Of a stretch of 45,092 nt of DNA, positions 19,453 through 27,894 are shown piece by piece; position 1 is the first letter of the stretch; every line of letters begins with the position of its first letter. The notes under the pieces are model-generated. The model was not told the DNA's origin. It ran no database searches and saw only the letters and a list, made by a program, of their open reading frames with translations. A program made the translations under genes and the position numbers. Source of the DNA: Clostridium sp. (GTDB taxonomy: Bacteria > Bacillota > Clostridia > Clostridiales > Clostridiaceae); assembly GCA_015058375.1 (NCBI GenBank), contig SVCK01000158.1, forward strand, positions 1 to 45,092. The letters run 5' to 3'.

Positions 19453-20223
19453 TTACGCAATAACTTTGAAAATTATAGCTGAAATATTATCCTTTTCGCT
19501 TCGCTCTTTAACTCTTTCTATAATTTCCTTAGCCTTATTTGTAATTTGTTCTTCACTATTTATTTTTAAAGCATTAAAATCGTTTAATAATTCTTCTTTT
19601 GTTAGCTTTTTATAAAATCCATCTGAGCAGATAACATAAACTTCTCCATCTTCAAAATTCCCTGTAGACATGACAGGTTCTAATTCTTCCCTTGCACCAA
19701 TACATTGAAGAAGCACATTTCTTCTTGGATGTTTTTCTGCCTCTTCTTTAGTTAGATTACCTCTATCAACTTCTCTTTGAACATAAGTCTGATCCTTAGT
19801 AAGCTGTTCTACTATATTTCTAACTTTGTAAATTCTACTATCTCCAACCTGCATTATATAATATCTCTCATCTATAGATAAAAGTAATGTTAATGTAGTT
19901 CCTAAAATTTTATTTTCTCTTCTTCCAAAACTTAATATCTTCTTATTAATAGAAAAAATCAAACAAGAAAGTTCATTATATATATATTCACTATCTGCTA
20001 AATCAAAATCTATCTTAGGAAGCTGTTCATCAAACCAACTATTTATATCTTTAACAGCTGTAGAACTAGCTACTTCACCTGAAGATAATCCTCCCATTCC
20101 ATCACATACAACAAATAAACCTATTCTACCATAAGGACTTTTTGCTATTTTTATAAGCATGGCATCTTGATTAACACTTTTTCTTATTCCAACATCCGTA
20201 TGATATCCAACAATAAAATTCAT
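19453..20223 (-). CDS. PP2C-family Ser/Thr protein phosphatase (PrpC/Stp type)
   Basis: A 256-residue metal-dependent phosphatase, expected to reverse phosphorylation by the downstream kinase. The PP2C motifs are in order: SVNQDAM (Asp20), VVCDGMGG (Asp41), VGDSRIYK, CSDGFYKKL and EKDNISAIIF, which supply the usual two-metal ligands. There is no signal peptide or membrane segment, so it is cytosolic. The start is ATG at 20223 with AAGGAG eight bases upstream, rather than a TTG one codon earlier. It is first in a four-gene operon whose leader (about 20335-20224) contains a terminator-like hairpin. Confidence 0.95.
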   Translation of the reverse strand: MNFIVGYHTDVGIRKSVNQDAMLIKIAKSPYGRIGLFVVCDGMGGLSSGEVASSTAVKDINSWFDEQLPKIDFDLADSEYIYNELSCLIFSINKKILSFGRRENKILGTTLTLLLSIDERYYIMQVGDSRIYKVRNIVEQLTKDQTYVQREVDRGNLTKEEAEKHPRRNVLLQCIGAREELEPVMSTGNFEDGEVYVICSDGFYKKLTKEELLNDFNALKINSEEQITNKAKEIIERVKERSEKDNISAIIFKVIA

Positions 20224-20259
20224 CAATAAATCTCCTTACTGAAAATTATATTTATATAT

Positions 20260-20305
20260 CAAAGAAAACTCGAAGGCATTTCTTCTATGTTTATTCCTTC
20301 GAGTT
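20260..20305 (-). promoter_or_regulatory. Terminator-like hairpin in the 5' leader of the PP2C operon
   Basis: Perfect 10-base arms at 20296-20305 and 20267-20276 enclose a 19-base loop and are followed by TTTTCTTT on the minus strand. It lies between the probable promoter at 20343-20371 and the PP2C start, so it may attenuate transcription. A terminator for the gene upstream is the alternative, though that gene ends 330 bases away. Confidence 0.6.
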
Positions 20306-20342
20306 ATTTCAATCTAATAAAATCACTTTTTATACATGTCAT

Positions 20343-20371
20343 ATTATATATTATGTAGAATTTTATGTTAA
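20343..20371 (-). promoter_or_regulatory. Strong sigma-A promoter for the PP2C-kinase-Ig operon
   Basis: On the minus strand TTAACA (20371-20366) is followed after exactly 17 bases by TATAAT (20348-20343). The predicted start is near 20336, giving a leader of about 110 bases before the PP2C ATG. Confidence 0.75.
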
Positions 20372-20404
20372 TAGGACCAAAGTCCTAATTTCTACATTTT
20401 TTTT
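20353..20404 (+). terminator. Hairpin with T tract on the plus strand, overlapping the PP2C promoter
   Basis: Outer arms 20353-20360 and 20390-20397, and inner arms 20372-20377 and 20382-20387, are followed on the plus strand by eight T. It has the form of an intrinsic terminator, but no plus-strand gene precedes it. The inner dyad abuts the -35 box of the minus-strand promoter and could instead be a protein-binding operator. Confidence 0.5.
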
Positions 20405-20632
20405 AATAAATATATAAAAAGTTCATCAGAGCAATCATCTATTTATGCAATTTCTTTAATAATCCCTAATTCTATTTGATTTATTAAGTACTAAAAATAA
20501 AGTATAAATAAGTTGTAGGGGAACAACGTTTAAAATTCTCACTTTAATCTTATTTCTAAATTCTTTTTAAATAAAAACGTATGCCCCCTAATTTTATTGT
20601 TCTAACATATGAGTAATATTCCATAAATACTT

Positions 20633-22039
20633 TTATAATCTAGATGATGTCTTTGTAATATCATATATATCTATTATCCCATCATTATTAAAATCCCAAG
20701 CATCTACATATCCTGCTTGTCCTACCATTTTATTATACGATGATTGTAGATTATTCATGTCTGTACTATTTACAATACCATCCCTATTTGTATCTCCTTC
20801 AATTTTTATAGATATGCTTGTTGTACTTATAGTTGTTGTATCAGCAGATTTAGTATATTGAATAGCTATAGTTACATTCTTCTTATAAATCTTCTTTATT
20901 TGTCCTAATGTTCTAAAGCATATTTCAGTATTCTTCAAAGCTAAATTGTATTTTTCAATAACACTATAAGTTTTCTTTTCTGTAGCATCATATAACGATC
21001 TAACATAATATAAATTGTTAGTATATCCTATAAGCCCTAAACTTGAATCCCAAGGAAACGCTGATTTCACAAGAGTTTTATTCTTTCCATCTAAAGTCAT
21101 AGCATATAAGTTGTTGTTATCAATATAATATAGTTTGTCATTTGATCTTGTTAGTGAATTATAACTTCTTAAAAAACTAAAAACTGAACTTGTTGATACT
21201 GGATAATCAGAAGTTATCCAAGTATGATTTCCACTTATCATTTCGTCAGTATTTCTATTGAAATAGCTATATTTACTTATATAAGTTTCAGGAACTGGAT
21301 CATCCCAAGTTATATCAATAAAATAGTAATAACCATTCATTTTTATATAATTCCAAGCATGATTCATAGAATCACTAACAACTATCCCTGCATCTATTCC
21401 GCATTCATTAAATAAAAGTTTTGCTGCCTTTGAATATCCATCACATACTGCCTTGCCACTCAAAAGCACTGCATAAGATGTATGTGAAGATGTTGGAATA
21501 TTTCGTGAAGTATCATAGGTGCAATTTTCCAATAAATAGTCATGAATAATATATTCTTTTTCAAGTTGAGTTAAATTACTATTTAAATAATTATCCTTAA
21601 TTTCTTTTACCTTTGAACTAAGATATCTTTTCATAACATCAATCACTACCGAATCATATATATAAGTAACTTTCAAAGAAAATTTTATAATACTTCCACT
21701 GCTATCAGTGTAATAAACACAACTTACAGTTAAATCTGGATAAAAAAGTTCTGGATATTCATATAAAGTTTCAAAATACAAATTCATCCCAATTTTAGAA
21801 GTACCTATATTTGAAACATATTTGTCTAAATTTATTTCAGTATTCAGACTCTCAAGTTCAGCTTTAATAGTATCTAATATAATTCTTTTATTATTACTTA
21901 CCAAAGAATTTATTTCAAATATTGCATCTGAAATATCTATTTGCTTTTTGTAATCCTCTACATTCATTGACCCTTTTGTTGAATCTGATGCTTCATTTTC
22001 ATAAGCCTTAAATAATGTTTCTTTTTTTACTGTTTCCAT
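20633..22039 (-). CDS. Transglutaminase-like protein with C-terminal dockerin
   Basis: The 468-residue protein has a helical N-terminal region, then a transglutaminase-like cysteine domain (about 155-260) with a complete triad: Cys199 in AVCDGYS, His227 in MNHAWNYI and Asp242 in FIDITWDDP. Residues 285-380 resemble a DUF5050-like beta-propeller fragment (KLYYIDNNNLYAMTLDG). The C-terminus (414-468) is a type I-like dockerin with two calcium loops, DTNRDGIVNSTD (416-427) and DFNNDGIIDIYD (449-460). It may crosslink or cleave proteins while docked to a cohesin. No signal peptide is present: the ATG at 22039 follows GGGGGA, and the 12 in-frame codons upstream before a stop are not hydrophobic. 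It lies divergent from the cohesin-like gene. Confidence 0.87.
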   Translation of the reverse strand: METVKKETLFKAYENEASDSTKGSMNVEDYKKQIDISDAIFEINSLVSNNKRIILDTIKAELESLNTEINLDKYVSNIGTSKIGMNLYFETLYEYPELFYPDLTVSCVYYTDSSGSIIKFSLKVTYIYDSVVIDVMKRYLSSKVKEIKDNYLNSNLTQLEKEYIIHDYLLENCTYDTSRNIPTSSHTSYAVLLSGKAVCDGYSKAAKLLFNECGIDAGIVVSDSMNHAWNYIKMNGYYYFIDITWDDPVPETYISKYSYFNRNTDEMISGNHTWITSDYPVSTSSVFSFLRSYNSLTRSNDKLYYIDNNNLYAMTLDGKNKTLVKSAFPWDSSLGLIGYTNNLYYVRSLYDATEKKTYSVIEKYNLALKNTEICFRTLGQIKKIYKKNVTIAIQYTKSADTTTISTTSISIKIEGDTNRDGIVNSTDMNNLQSSYNKMVGQAGYVDAWDFNNDGIIDIYDITKTSSRL

Positions 22040-22077
22040 TAAGCATCCCCCAATATATTTACTATGGTCTTCACTTC

Positions 22078-22085
22078 ATTGTATG
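22078..22085 (-). promoter_or_regulatory. CATACAAT, resembles a sigma-E-type -10 element
   Basis: On the minus strand, 38 bases upstream of the transglutaminase-dockerin ATG, is CATACAAT, which matches the -10 consensus of the mother-cell sporulation factor sigma-E. No convincing -35 element accompanies it, and no good sigma-A promoter was found here. This is a weak call. Confidence 0.25.
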
Positions 22086-22251
22086 ACACTTATGTAGGCT
22101 TTGAACTACTAAAAAATATTAAATTAATGGAAACTTATTTAAACCAAAAATTAACATTCTATTCTGTTGCTATTCGAAACTTTTAACTTAAAAATCAATA
22201 CTATGTAATAGAATTAACAATTAACAAATACTTCTATAAAGGAGAATTCAT

Positions 22252-24255
22252 ATGAAATCTATTGATGAAAAATCAGCTTATGCTGAAACTTCTACTAATA
22301 TATATTCTAGTACCATTCCAAACATAAGTTACAAAATATTAGGTAATTTAACAGTAGGTTGTACAATAGACATTTGTGTAAATATCAGTAATGGTAGTAA
22401 TATATATGGTGCTTCTTTAGATTTACTCTTTGATGATACTTTACTTGAAATAATTAGTTGTAAAATAGGTACTTTATTTGAAAAAGATTTAAACACACCA
22501 TTAATTAATAGTACTACTAATGGCAGAACAAGCTTTGTTTTAACATTAAGCGGAGCTAATAAAAGCCTTTCAAACTCAACTGGTTCACTTGTTATTATTA
22601 CTGCTAATATAAAAAAGGAAGGAACTCTGAATTTAAAAACAACTGATACACTGTCTAACCTATCCTTAAACGGATATACTAGTTGCATAAAACTTAGTAA
22701 AAAAAATAGTGATAAAATTACTTTTAACTATAGCGATGCAAGTTTTACATTTGCACTTCCTCCAATACTATCCCCTGGTACTTATAATAATATGAATTCA
22801 AATTTAATATATTCAGCATATTGGATAACAGCTGCTGATTCTTCTCATCATTATTCTAATTCAAAAAATAGCTATCTAATTTTTGGTTTTAAGGGTACTG
22901 GTTTTGCTATTAATTCTATAAAAGCTAATAACCGTGGTATTGCTAAAGTTTATATTGATAATTTAGAATCTGGTTCTTTCGATAGTTATTCCTCTACTAT
23001 TGTTTCAGAAAAAGTTTTTGCAAAAATTGGCTTAGAAGACAAAGAACATACATGTAAAATTATTGTTACTAGCAATAAAAACTCTGCCTCTTCTAACTAT
23101 TATATTTCTATTAAATCTATAGATATTTTCCCTAGCCCTCTTAATATCGGTAGTTATGATAATAATAACCAAAACTTAATGTACTCTGGTTCTTGGATAA
23201 CAGCTGCTGATTCTTCTCATCGTTACTCTAATTCTAAAGATAGTTATCTTGAATTTTCATTTAATGGTACTGGTTTTGCTATTAATTCTATAAAAGCTAA
23301 TAACCGTGGTATTGCTAAAGTTTATATTGATAATTTAGAATCTGGTTCTATTGACGGTTACTCTTCTAATGTAACTTCTGCTATTACATTCATAAAAAAT
23401 GATTTAACACCTGGAAAACATTTATGTAAAATTATCGTAACTAATTCTAAAAATTCCGCCTCTTCAGGCTATTATATTTCTATTAAATCTATAGATATTT
23501 TATCTCCTTCATTAAATACTGGAAACTATAGCAACACTAATTCCAATTTAATATACTATGGTTCATGGATAAGAGCTTCTAATTCTTATCATATTTATTC
23601 AAATTCTAAAAATAACAGTCTTAATTTTTGTTTCAATGGCACTGGTTTTTCTATTAATTCTATGAAGGCTAATAATCGTGGTATTGCTAAAGTTTATATT
23701 GATAATATAGATTGTGGATCATTTGATAATTATTCTTCTACTATTGTTTCCGAAAAAGTTTTCACAAAAATTGGCTTAGAAGACAAAGAACATACATGTA
23801 AAATTATTGTTACTAATTCTAAAAACCCTGCTTCTTCAAATTACTACATTTCCATTATATCTATAGATATTTTCTGTGCTTACTTTAATGTTGGAACCTA
23901 TGATTGCACCAACCCAGATTTAATATATTGGGGTTCTTGGAGAACAGCTGCTGATTCTTCTCATCGTTACTCTAATTCTAAAGATAGTTATCTTGAATTT
24001 TCATTTAATGGTACTGGTTTTACTATTAATTCTATAAAAGCTAATAACCGTGGTATTGCTAAAGTTTATATTGATAATATAGAATCTGGCTATATTGATG
24101 GCTATTCTTCTAATGTAACTTCTGATATTACTTTTACCAAAAATAATTTAACATCAGGAAAACATGTATGTAAAATTGTTGTAACTAATTCTAAAAATCC
24201 AGCCTCTTCTAACTACTATTTTTCACTTAAATCTATAACAATCTTAAGTTCTTAA
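22252..24255 (+). CDS. Cohesin-like domain protein with four lectin-like repeats
   Basis: A 667-residue protein. Residues 23-167 look like a cohesin: a beta-sandwich opening with TVGCTIDICVNISNGSNIYG, then SLDLLFDDTLLEII and a closing DKITFNYSDASFTF strand. Four repeats of exactly 124 residues fill 172-667, each with Y-x-G-S-W, GTGFxINS, NNRGIAKVYIDN and a closing YYxSxKSIxI. They resemble galactose-binding-fold carbohydrate-binding modules. The ATG at 22252 has AAAGGAG upstream and an in-frame TAA 15 bases before it, so the lack of a signal peptide is real. The divergent neighbour carries a dockerin, its natural partner. Cohesin assignment rests on pattern only. Confidence 0.75.
   Translation: MKSIDEKSAYAETSTNIYSSTIPNISYKILGNLTVGCTIDICVNISNGSNIYGASLDLLFDDTLLEIISCKIGTLFEKDLNTPLINSTTNGRTSFVLTLSGANKSLSNSTGSLVIITANIKKEGTLNLKTTDTLSNLSLNGYTSCIKLSKKNSDKITFNYSDASFTFALPPILSPGTYNNMNSNLIYSAYWITAADSSHHYSNSKNSYLIFGFKGTGFAINSIKANNRGIAKVYIDNLESGSFDSYSSTIVSEKVFAKIGLEDKEHTCKIIVTSNKNSASSNYYISIKSIDIFPSPLNIGSYDNNNQNLMYSGSWITAADSSHRYSNSKDSYLEFSFNGTGFAINSIKANNRGIAKVYIDNLESGSIDGYSSNVTSAITFIKNDLTPGKHLCKIIVTNSKNSASSGYYISIKSIDILSPSLNTGNYSNTNSNLIYYGSWIRASNSYHIYSNSKNNSLNFCFNGTGFSINSMKANNRGIAKVYIDNIDCGSFDNYSSTIVSEKVFTKIGLEDKEHTCKIIVTNSKNPASSNYYISIISIDIFCAYFNVGTYDCTNPDLIYWGSWRTAADSSHRYSNSKDSYLEFSFNGTGFTINSIKANNRGIAKVYIDNIESGYIDGYSSNVTSDITFTKNNLTSGKHVCKIVVTNSKNPASSNYYFSLKSITILSS
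22765..24252 (+). repeat. Four tandem 372-base coding repeats in an A-B-A-B arrangement
   Basis: The shared CGTGGTATTGCTAAAGTTTA block recurs at about 22933, 23305, 23677 and 24049, an exact 372-base period. Repeats 1 and 3 share one C-terminal version (STIVSEKVF, IGLEDKEHTCKI). Repeats 2 and 4 share another (SNVTS, GKH, CKI). This indicates duplication of a two-repeat unit. Confidence 0.9.
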
Positions 24256-24441
24256 TATAGATAATTACAAAGTGCTACTAATATTTAACAAAAAAAAGAT
24301 AAACAGCTATTTATATCCCTCTTGTTTTAAGATTAACAAAAACGTCATAAATCTGTTTACCAAGTATTCATTTTTATGTAATTTTTTAGTATAATTATTA
24401 TGAGTGTACTCAAAACACATCTTATAAAGGGGGATATCAAA

Positions 24442-26805
24442 ATGATATTTAAATTTAACAAAAAAACGAAAGCACTAATATGCGTTTTTTCTTCATTATT
24501 TTTCTTGTCAAGCAATAGTTTTGCTAATGCTGCAAGCTTAAATATGAATTCAGATGCATCTATTAGTAGTAATTCTACTGAACAAACTACCACTGATAAC
24601 AACATCAACGTAGAAACTAATACTAATGTTGAAAGTGTTACACAAGAAATCACTACAAACAAAGATACTATTAATACTAATAACGAAAATGCTATCACTA
24701 ATAATAATGAAAATGCTATCACTAATAACACAGAAAATAATATTACTGATAATATTACTGATAATATTGATATTCAAAATCCTTCAGTTGAAAATTCAAC
24801 TCAAACTCTTAATGCAGCAAATGTAAATTCTTATGAAGAAAATAATTCACTTATTAAGTATTATGGTCAATGGACAAACGATACAAATTCTCGTAATTCT
24901 TCAAATTCAGCTGTTTATTCAGATCGTCCTGATGCATATATGACTTTTGCATTCACTGGAACAGGTTTCTCTTTATCTGGATATAGAAATAATAGTAAAG
25001 GCTTTGCTACTATTAATATTGACGGGGAAGATCATACAGTTGATACATTCTCAGCATGTCCAATATATCAAGCTGAATTTTTCCAAATAGATAATCTTAC
25101 TAATGCAAAGCATGTTGTTAAAATTAAAATTTCACATGAAAAAAATGCTTCTTCTTATGGTTACTTTGTAAATATTGACAAAATAGACATTTGTGATGGT
25201 GAATTAGTTCCATTATATGAATCTAATGTTTATGAAGAAGATCATCCATATATAGATTACTTCGGAAATTGGGCAACTGATACTAATGCTTCTAATTCTA
25301 ATAACACTGCAAAGTTCTCTGGTTGCACCAATTCATGCATAACATTCCAATTCATTGGTACAGGTTTTGCTTGGTATGGATATGCTAATAATTCTAAAGG
25401 AATTGCTAATATTTATATAGATGATGTAAAAATTCAATATGATACATTTCTTAATAACCCAGAATATCAACGTTTAATATTCGAAAAAGAAAATCTTCCA
25501 AATACTAATCATATTGTAAGAATAGAAGTATCTGGTGAAAGATGTGCTCAATCATATGGTCCATATTTGAATTTAGATAAACTTGTAATTTATGAAGGTA
25601 GTTTAGTTCCTATATGTCCAGAAGTTAGCACTTATCAAGATGATAATTTACACTTAATTTACAATGGTAACTGGACTAAAGAATTTAACTCATTAAATTC
25701 TAATCAGTCAGCAAAACATTCAAGTAACGCTGGTGATAATGTAACTTTTGCTTTTAATGGAACAGGATTTAAATGGTATGAATATGCTAACAATTCTAAA
25801 GGAATTGCTAAAGTTTATATTGACGATCAACAACCAATTTTAGTAGATACTTATACACCAAATGAAAACTACCAATTCCCTATTTATGAAATAAATAATC
25901 TAGAAAACAAAACACATATAGTAAAAATAGAAGTATCTGGTGAACAAAATGCTAATTCACATGGTAAGTATATAAATATTGATAAAATAGATATTTTCAA
26001 TGGTATAATGAAATCTTTATTCCCTAACAATTATTATGAACAAGATAACTCACTTATTCAATATAATAATACTTGGAACAGTGATACTAACTGCTCTCAT
26101 TCAAATTCAACTTCTACATTCTCAAATGCTCAAGGTAGCTCTGCTACATTCAAATTTATTGGGAATGGATTCAGATGGTATGGATACGCTAATAATAGTA
26201 AAGGTATAGCTAAAATTTATATTGATGGTAAAGAATATACTAAAGATACTTATCAACCTTATATTCAATACCAATTCCCATTCTTTGAAATACTTTTCAA
26301 TGAAAGAGGAAAACATACAGTTACTATAGAAGTTACAGGTACTCAAAACGAACTTTCTTATGGTCATTATATTAACTTAGATAGTATAGAAATATTTAAT
26401 GGTAATTTAATTTCTGCTGATTCTATTTCAACTTACGAAGAAACAAATCCACTTATAAGTTTTAATGGAAATTGGATAAGCGATTCTATTTCAAAATATT
26501 CTAATACAACTGGAGATTCTATAAGCTTCAATTTTAGAGGTACAGGTTTTGTTTGGTATGGATATGCTAATAACAGTAAGGGTATTGCAGAAGTTTACGT
26601 TGATGGAATAAAAGTATCAAACTTAGATTGCTATTCTCAAAAACAAGAATTACAAAAACCATTCTTTAAATTAGAAGATTTAGAAAATACTAATCATACT
26701 GTTGAAATAAAAGTTGCTGGTCAAAAAAATCCACTTTCATATGGATATTATATTAACATTGACAAGTTAGATATCTACGATGGTGAACTTATCGATTTAA
26801 ACTAA
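24442..26805 (+). CDS. Secreted protein with five lectin-like repeats
   Basis: The protein has 787 residues from the ATG at 24442 (AAAGGGGG eight bases upstream). An earlier in-frame ATG at 24400 lacks a ribosome-binding site and is not used. A signal peptide spans 1-30, ending FANA before AS. Next is a Thr/Asn-rich, low-complexity linker (31-129) with short internal duplications, then five repeats of about 126-134 residues from 130 to the end. Each has a Gly-x-Trp strand, a GTGF core (GNGF in the fourth), NNSKG(I/F)A, an IYIDG-like strand and a closing YGxYxNxDKxxI. These are the same fold family as the cohesin-like neighbour but clearly diverged. No LPXTG, dockerin or wall-binding domain is present, so it is probably released or glycan-retained. 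A terminator follows. Confidence 0.85.
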   Translation: MIFKFNKKTKALICVFSSLFFLSSNSFANAASLNMNSDASISSNSTEQTTTDNNINVETNTNVESVTQEITTNKDTINTNNENAITNNNENAITNNTENNITDNITDNIDIQNPSVENSTQTLNAANVNSYEENNSLIKYYGQWTNDTNSRNSSNSAVYSDRPDAYMTFAFTGTGFSLSGYRNNSKGFATINIDGEDHTVDTFSACPIYQAEFFQIDNLTNAKHVVKIKISHEKNASSYGYFVNIDKIDICDGELVPLYESNVYEEDHPYIDYFGNWATDTNASNSNNTAKFSGCTNSCITFQFIGTGFAWYGYANNSKGIANIYIDDVKIQYDTFLNNPEYQRLIFEKENLPNTNHIVRIEVSGERCAQSYGPYLNLDKLVIYEGSLVPICPEVSTYQDDNLHLIYNGNWTKEFNSLNSNQSAKHSSNAGDNVTFAFNGTGFKWYEYANNSKGIAKVYIDDQQPILVDTYTPNENYQFPIYEINNLENKTHIVKIEVSGEQNANSHGKYINIDKIDIFNGIMKSLFPNNYYEQDNSLIQYNNTWNSDTNCSHSNSTSTFSNAQGSSATFKFIGNGFRWYGYANNSKGIAKIYIDGKEYTKDTYQPYIQYQFPFFEILFNERGKHTVTIEVTGTQNELSYGHYINLDSIEIFNGNLISADSISTYEETNPLISFNGNWISDSISKYSNTTGDSISFNFRGTGFVWYGYANNSKGIAEVYVDGIKVSNLDCYSQKQELQKPFFKLEDLENTNHTVEIKVAGQKNPLSYGYYINIDKLDIYDGELIDLN
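24829..26802 (+). repeat. Five divergent coding repeats of about 380-400 bases
   Basis: The Asn-Ser-Lys-Gly motif recurs near 24997, 25396, 25798, 26200 and 26578. The protein repeats are homologous, but the DNA is much less alike than in the neighbouring four-repeat gene, implying an older expansion. Confidence 0.8.
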
Positions 26806-26816
26806 AAAACATTAGC

Positions 26817-26852
26817 AAAAAGGGTTACTCTAAGTCAACCCTTTTTGTATTT
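26817..26852 (+). terminator. Rho-independent terminator after the five-repeat gene
   Basis: Ten-base perfect arms at 26817-26826 and 26837-26846 with a T-rich tail, starting 11 bases past the stop codon. Confidence 0.9.
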
Positions 26853-26873
26853 TAATTAGCATTGAGGTGTTAT

Positions 26874-27872
26874 ATGAAGTATAATAAAAATATAAATTAT
26901 TTAAGAGGAGTTGGAATCTTATTAGTTTTAATAGGACATTCTTTCCCAAGCCAAGATTTTAATAATAACTATTTCTATGAATATTTACATAAATTCATTT
27001 ACAGTTTCCATATGCCACTATTCTTTTTTTTATCAGGTTTTTGTGCTATAAAAATATATTCTTTAACTGAAAATATTGATATATTAAATTTTTATAAAGG
27101 CAAATTTTTCAGGTTAATAATTCCTTATTTTTCAATAACCACATTAACTATTCCAGTCAAAATTATTCTTAATAATTTTTCTGAAAGACCTTTAATAATA
27201 AATGATTTAATAAAAAATATATTTTTTGTGCCTATTGATGCTCCAATAATATTTTTTTGGTTTATATATGCTTTATTTATAATTTTTTTAATAGTACCTA
27301 TAATTATAAAAATTCCTGTTAAAATAGCACTACCTTTATTATTACTTATATCTGTAGCTGTTCCTTCTACAATAAATATCGTAGCTTTTTCTAAAGTCAC
27401 TGCAAACCTGATATTTTTTTACTTAGGTTTATTATGTAATAAATATTCAAAAAAGATACATTTAGAAAACATATTTTTAAATATGTTGCTATTAGCTTTA
27501 CTTATTATTTTAAATCTATTTGATAACAATAATATATTGACTATAATAGAAGCATGCATTGGAATTAGCTTATCTATAAATCTAGTTTACTTAATAAAAA
27601 ATGAAAAAATACTAAATACATTAGATAAATTAGGAACCTATAGCTATTCCATTTATTTATTTAGTTGGTTCTTTCAAACCGCTTCTAGAATAGTTAGTTA
27701 TCAAATTCTACACTTAAATTATTTTTTATGTATATTAATTATATTTTTTAGTGGATTTCTATCAATTACAGTTCACAACTTATTAAACTTTAGAAATAAT
27801 AAAATTTTACCATTCTTATTTCTAGGTAATTATAAACCACTAGAAACGAATAAAATAATTTTTCTATTTTAA
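26874..27872 (+). CDS. Membrane acyltransferase (acyltransferase family 3)
   Basis: A 332-residue protein with about ten hydrophobic segments. It begins NINYLRGVGILLVLIGHSF, the family-3 signature with the conserved His in GHS, then FHMPLFFFLSGF. Such enzymes move acetyl or other acyl groups onto sugars of surface polysaccharides. The start is ATG at 26874 with GAGG six bases upstream; a TTG four codons earlier is less likely. It directly follows the repeat-protein terminator and precedes a second member of the family by 22 bases, so the two are probably co-transcribed. Confidence 0.88.
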   Translation: MKYNKNINYLRGVGILLVLIGHSFPSQDFNNNYFYEYLHKFIYSFHMPLFFFLSGFCAIKIYSLTENIDILNFYKGKFFRLIIPYFSITTLTIPVKIILNNFSERPLIINDLIKNIFFVPIDAPIIFFWFIYALFIIFLIVPIIIKIPVKIALPLLLLISVAVPSTINIVAFSKVTANLIFFYLGLLCNKYSKKIHLENIFLNMLLLALLIILNLFDNNNILTIIEACIGISLSINLVYLIKNEKILNTLDKLGTYSYSIYLFSWFFQTASRIVSYQILHLNYFLCILIIFFSGFLSITVHNLLNFRNNKILPFLFLGNYKPLETNKIIFLF

Positions 27873-27894
27873 GTTAAGGAGTACGATTTAGTAT

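Larger units (their letters stand above)
20224..20632. other. 409-base intergenic region
   Basis: This region holds the PP2C promoter, its leader hairpin and the plus-strand hairpin described separately. The part nearest the transglutaminase gene (20406-20632) contains only a weak 5-base stem at 20512-20527 followed on the minus strand by a T-rich stretch, a poor terminator candidate. No RNA gene or riboswitch class was recognised. Confidence 0.6.

Noticed and set aside
20372..20387. c-di-GMP or other known riboswitch
   Set aside because: The GGAC-CAAA-GTCC hairpin lacks the conserved tetraloop receptor and core of the GEMM classes; no other class was recognised.
22329..22688. 119-codon minus-strand open frame inside the cohesin-like gene
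   Set aside because: It is a shadow of the plus-strand frame without a recognisable domain or start signal.
22765..24252. CRISPR array
   Set aside because: The repeat unit is 372 bases, entirely coding and in frame, with no spacers.
24400..24441. Earlier ATG for the five-repeat protein
   Set aside because: It has no ribosome-binding site and would put 14 residues before a normal signal peptide. The ATG at 24442 follows AAAGGGGG.
24550..24777. Repetitive minus-strand frame opposite the Thr/Asn linker
   Set aside because: It arises from low-complexity AT-rich repeats in the real gene.
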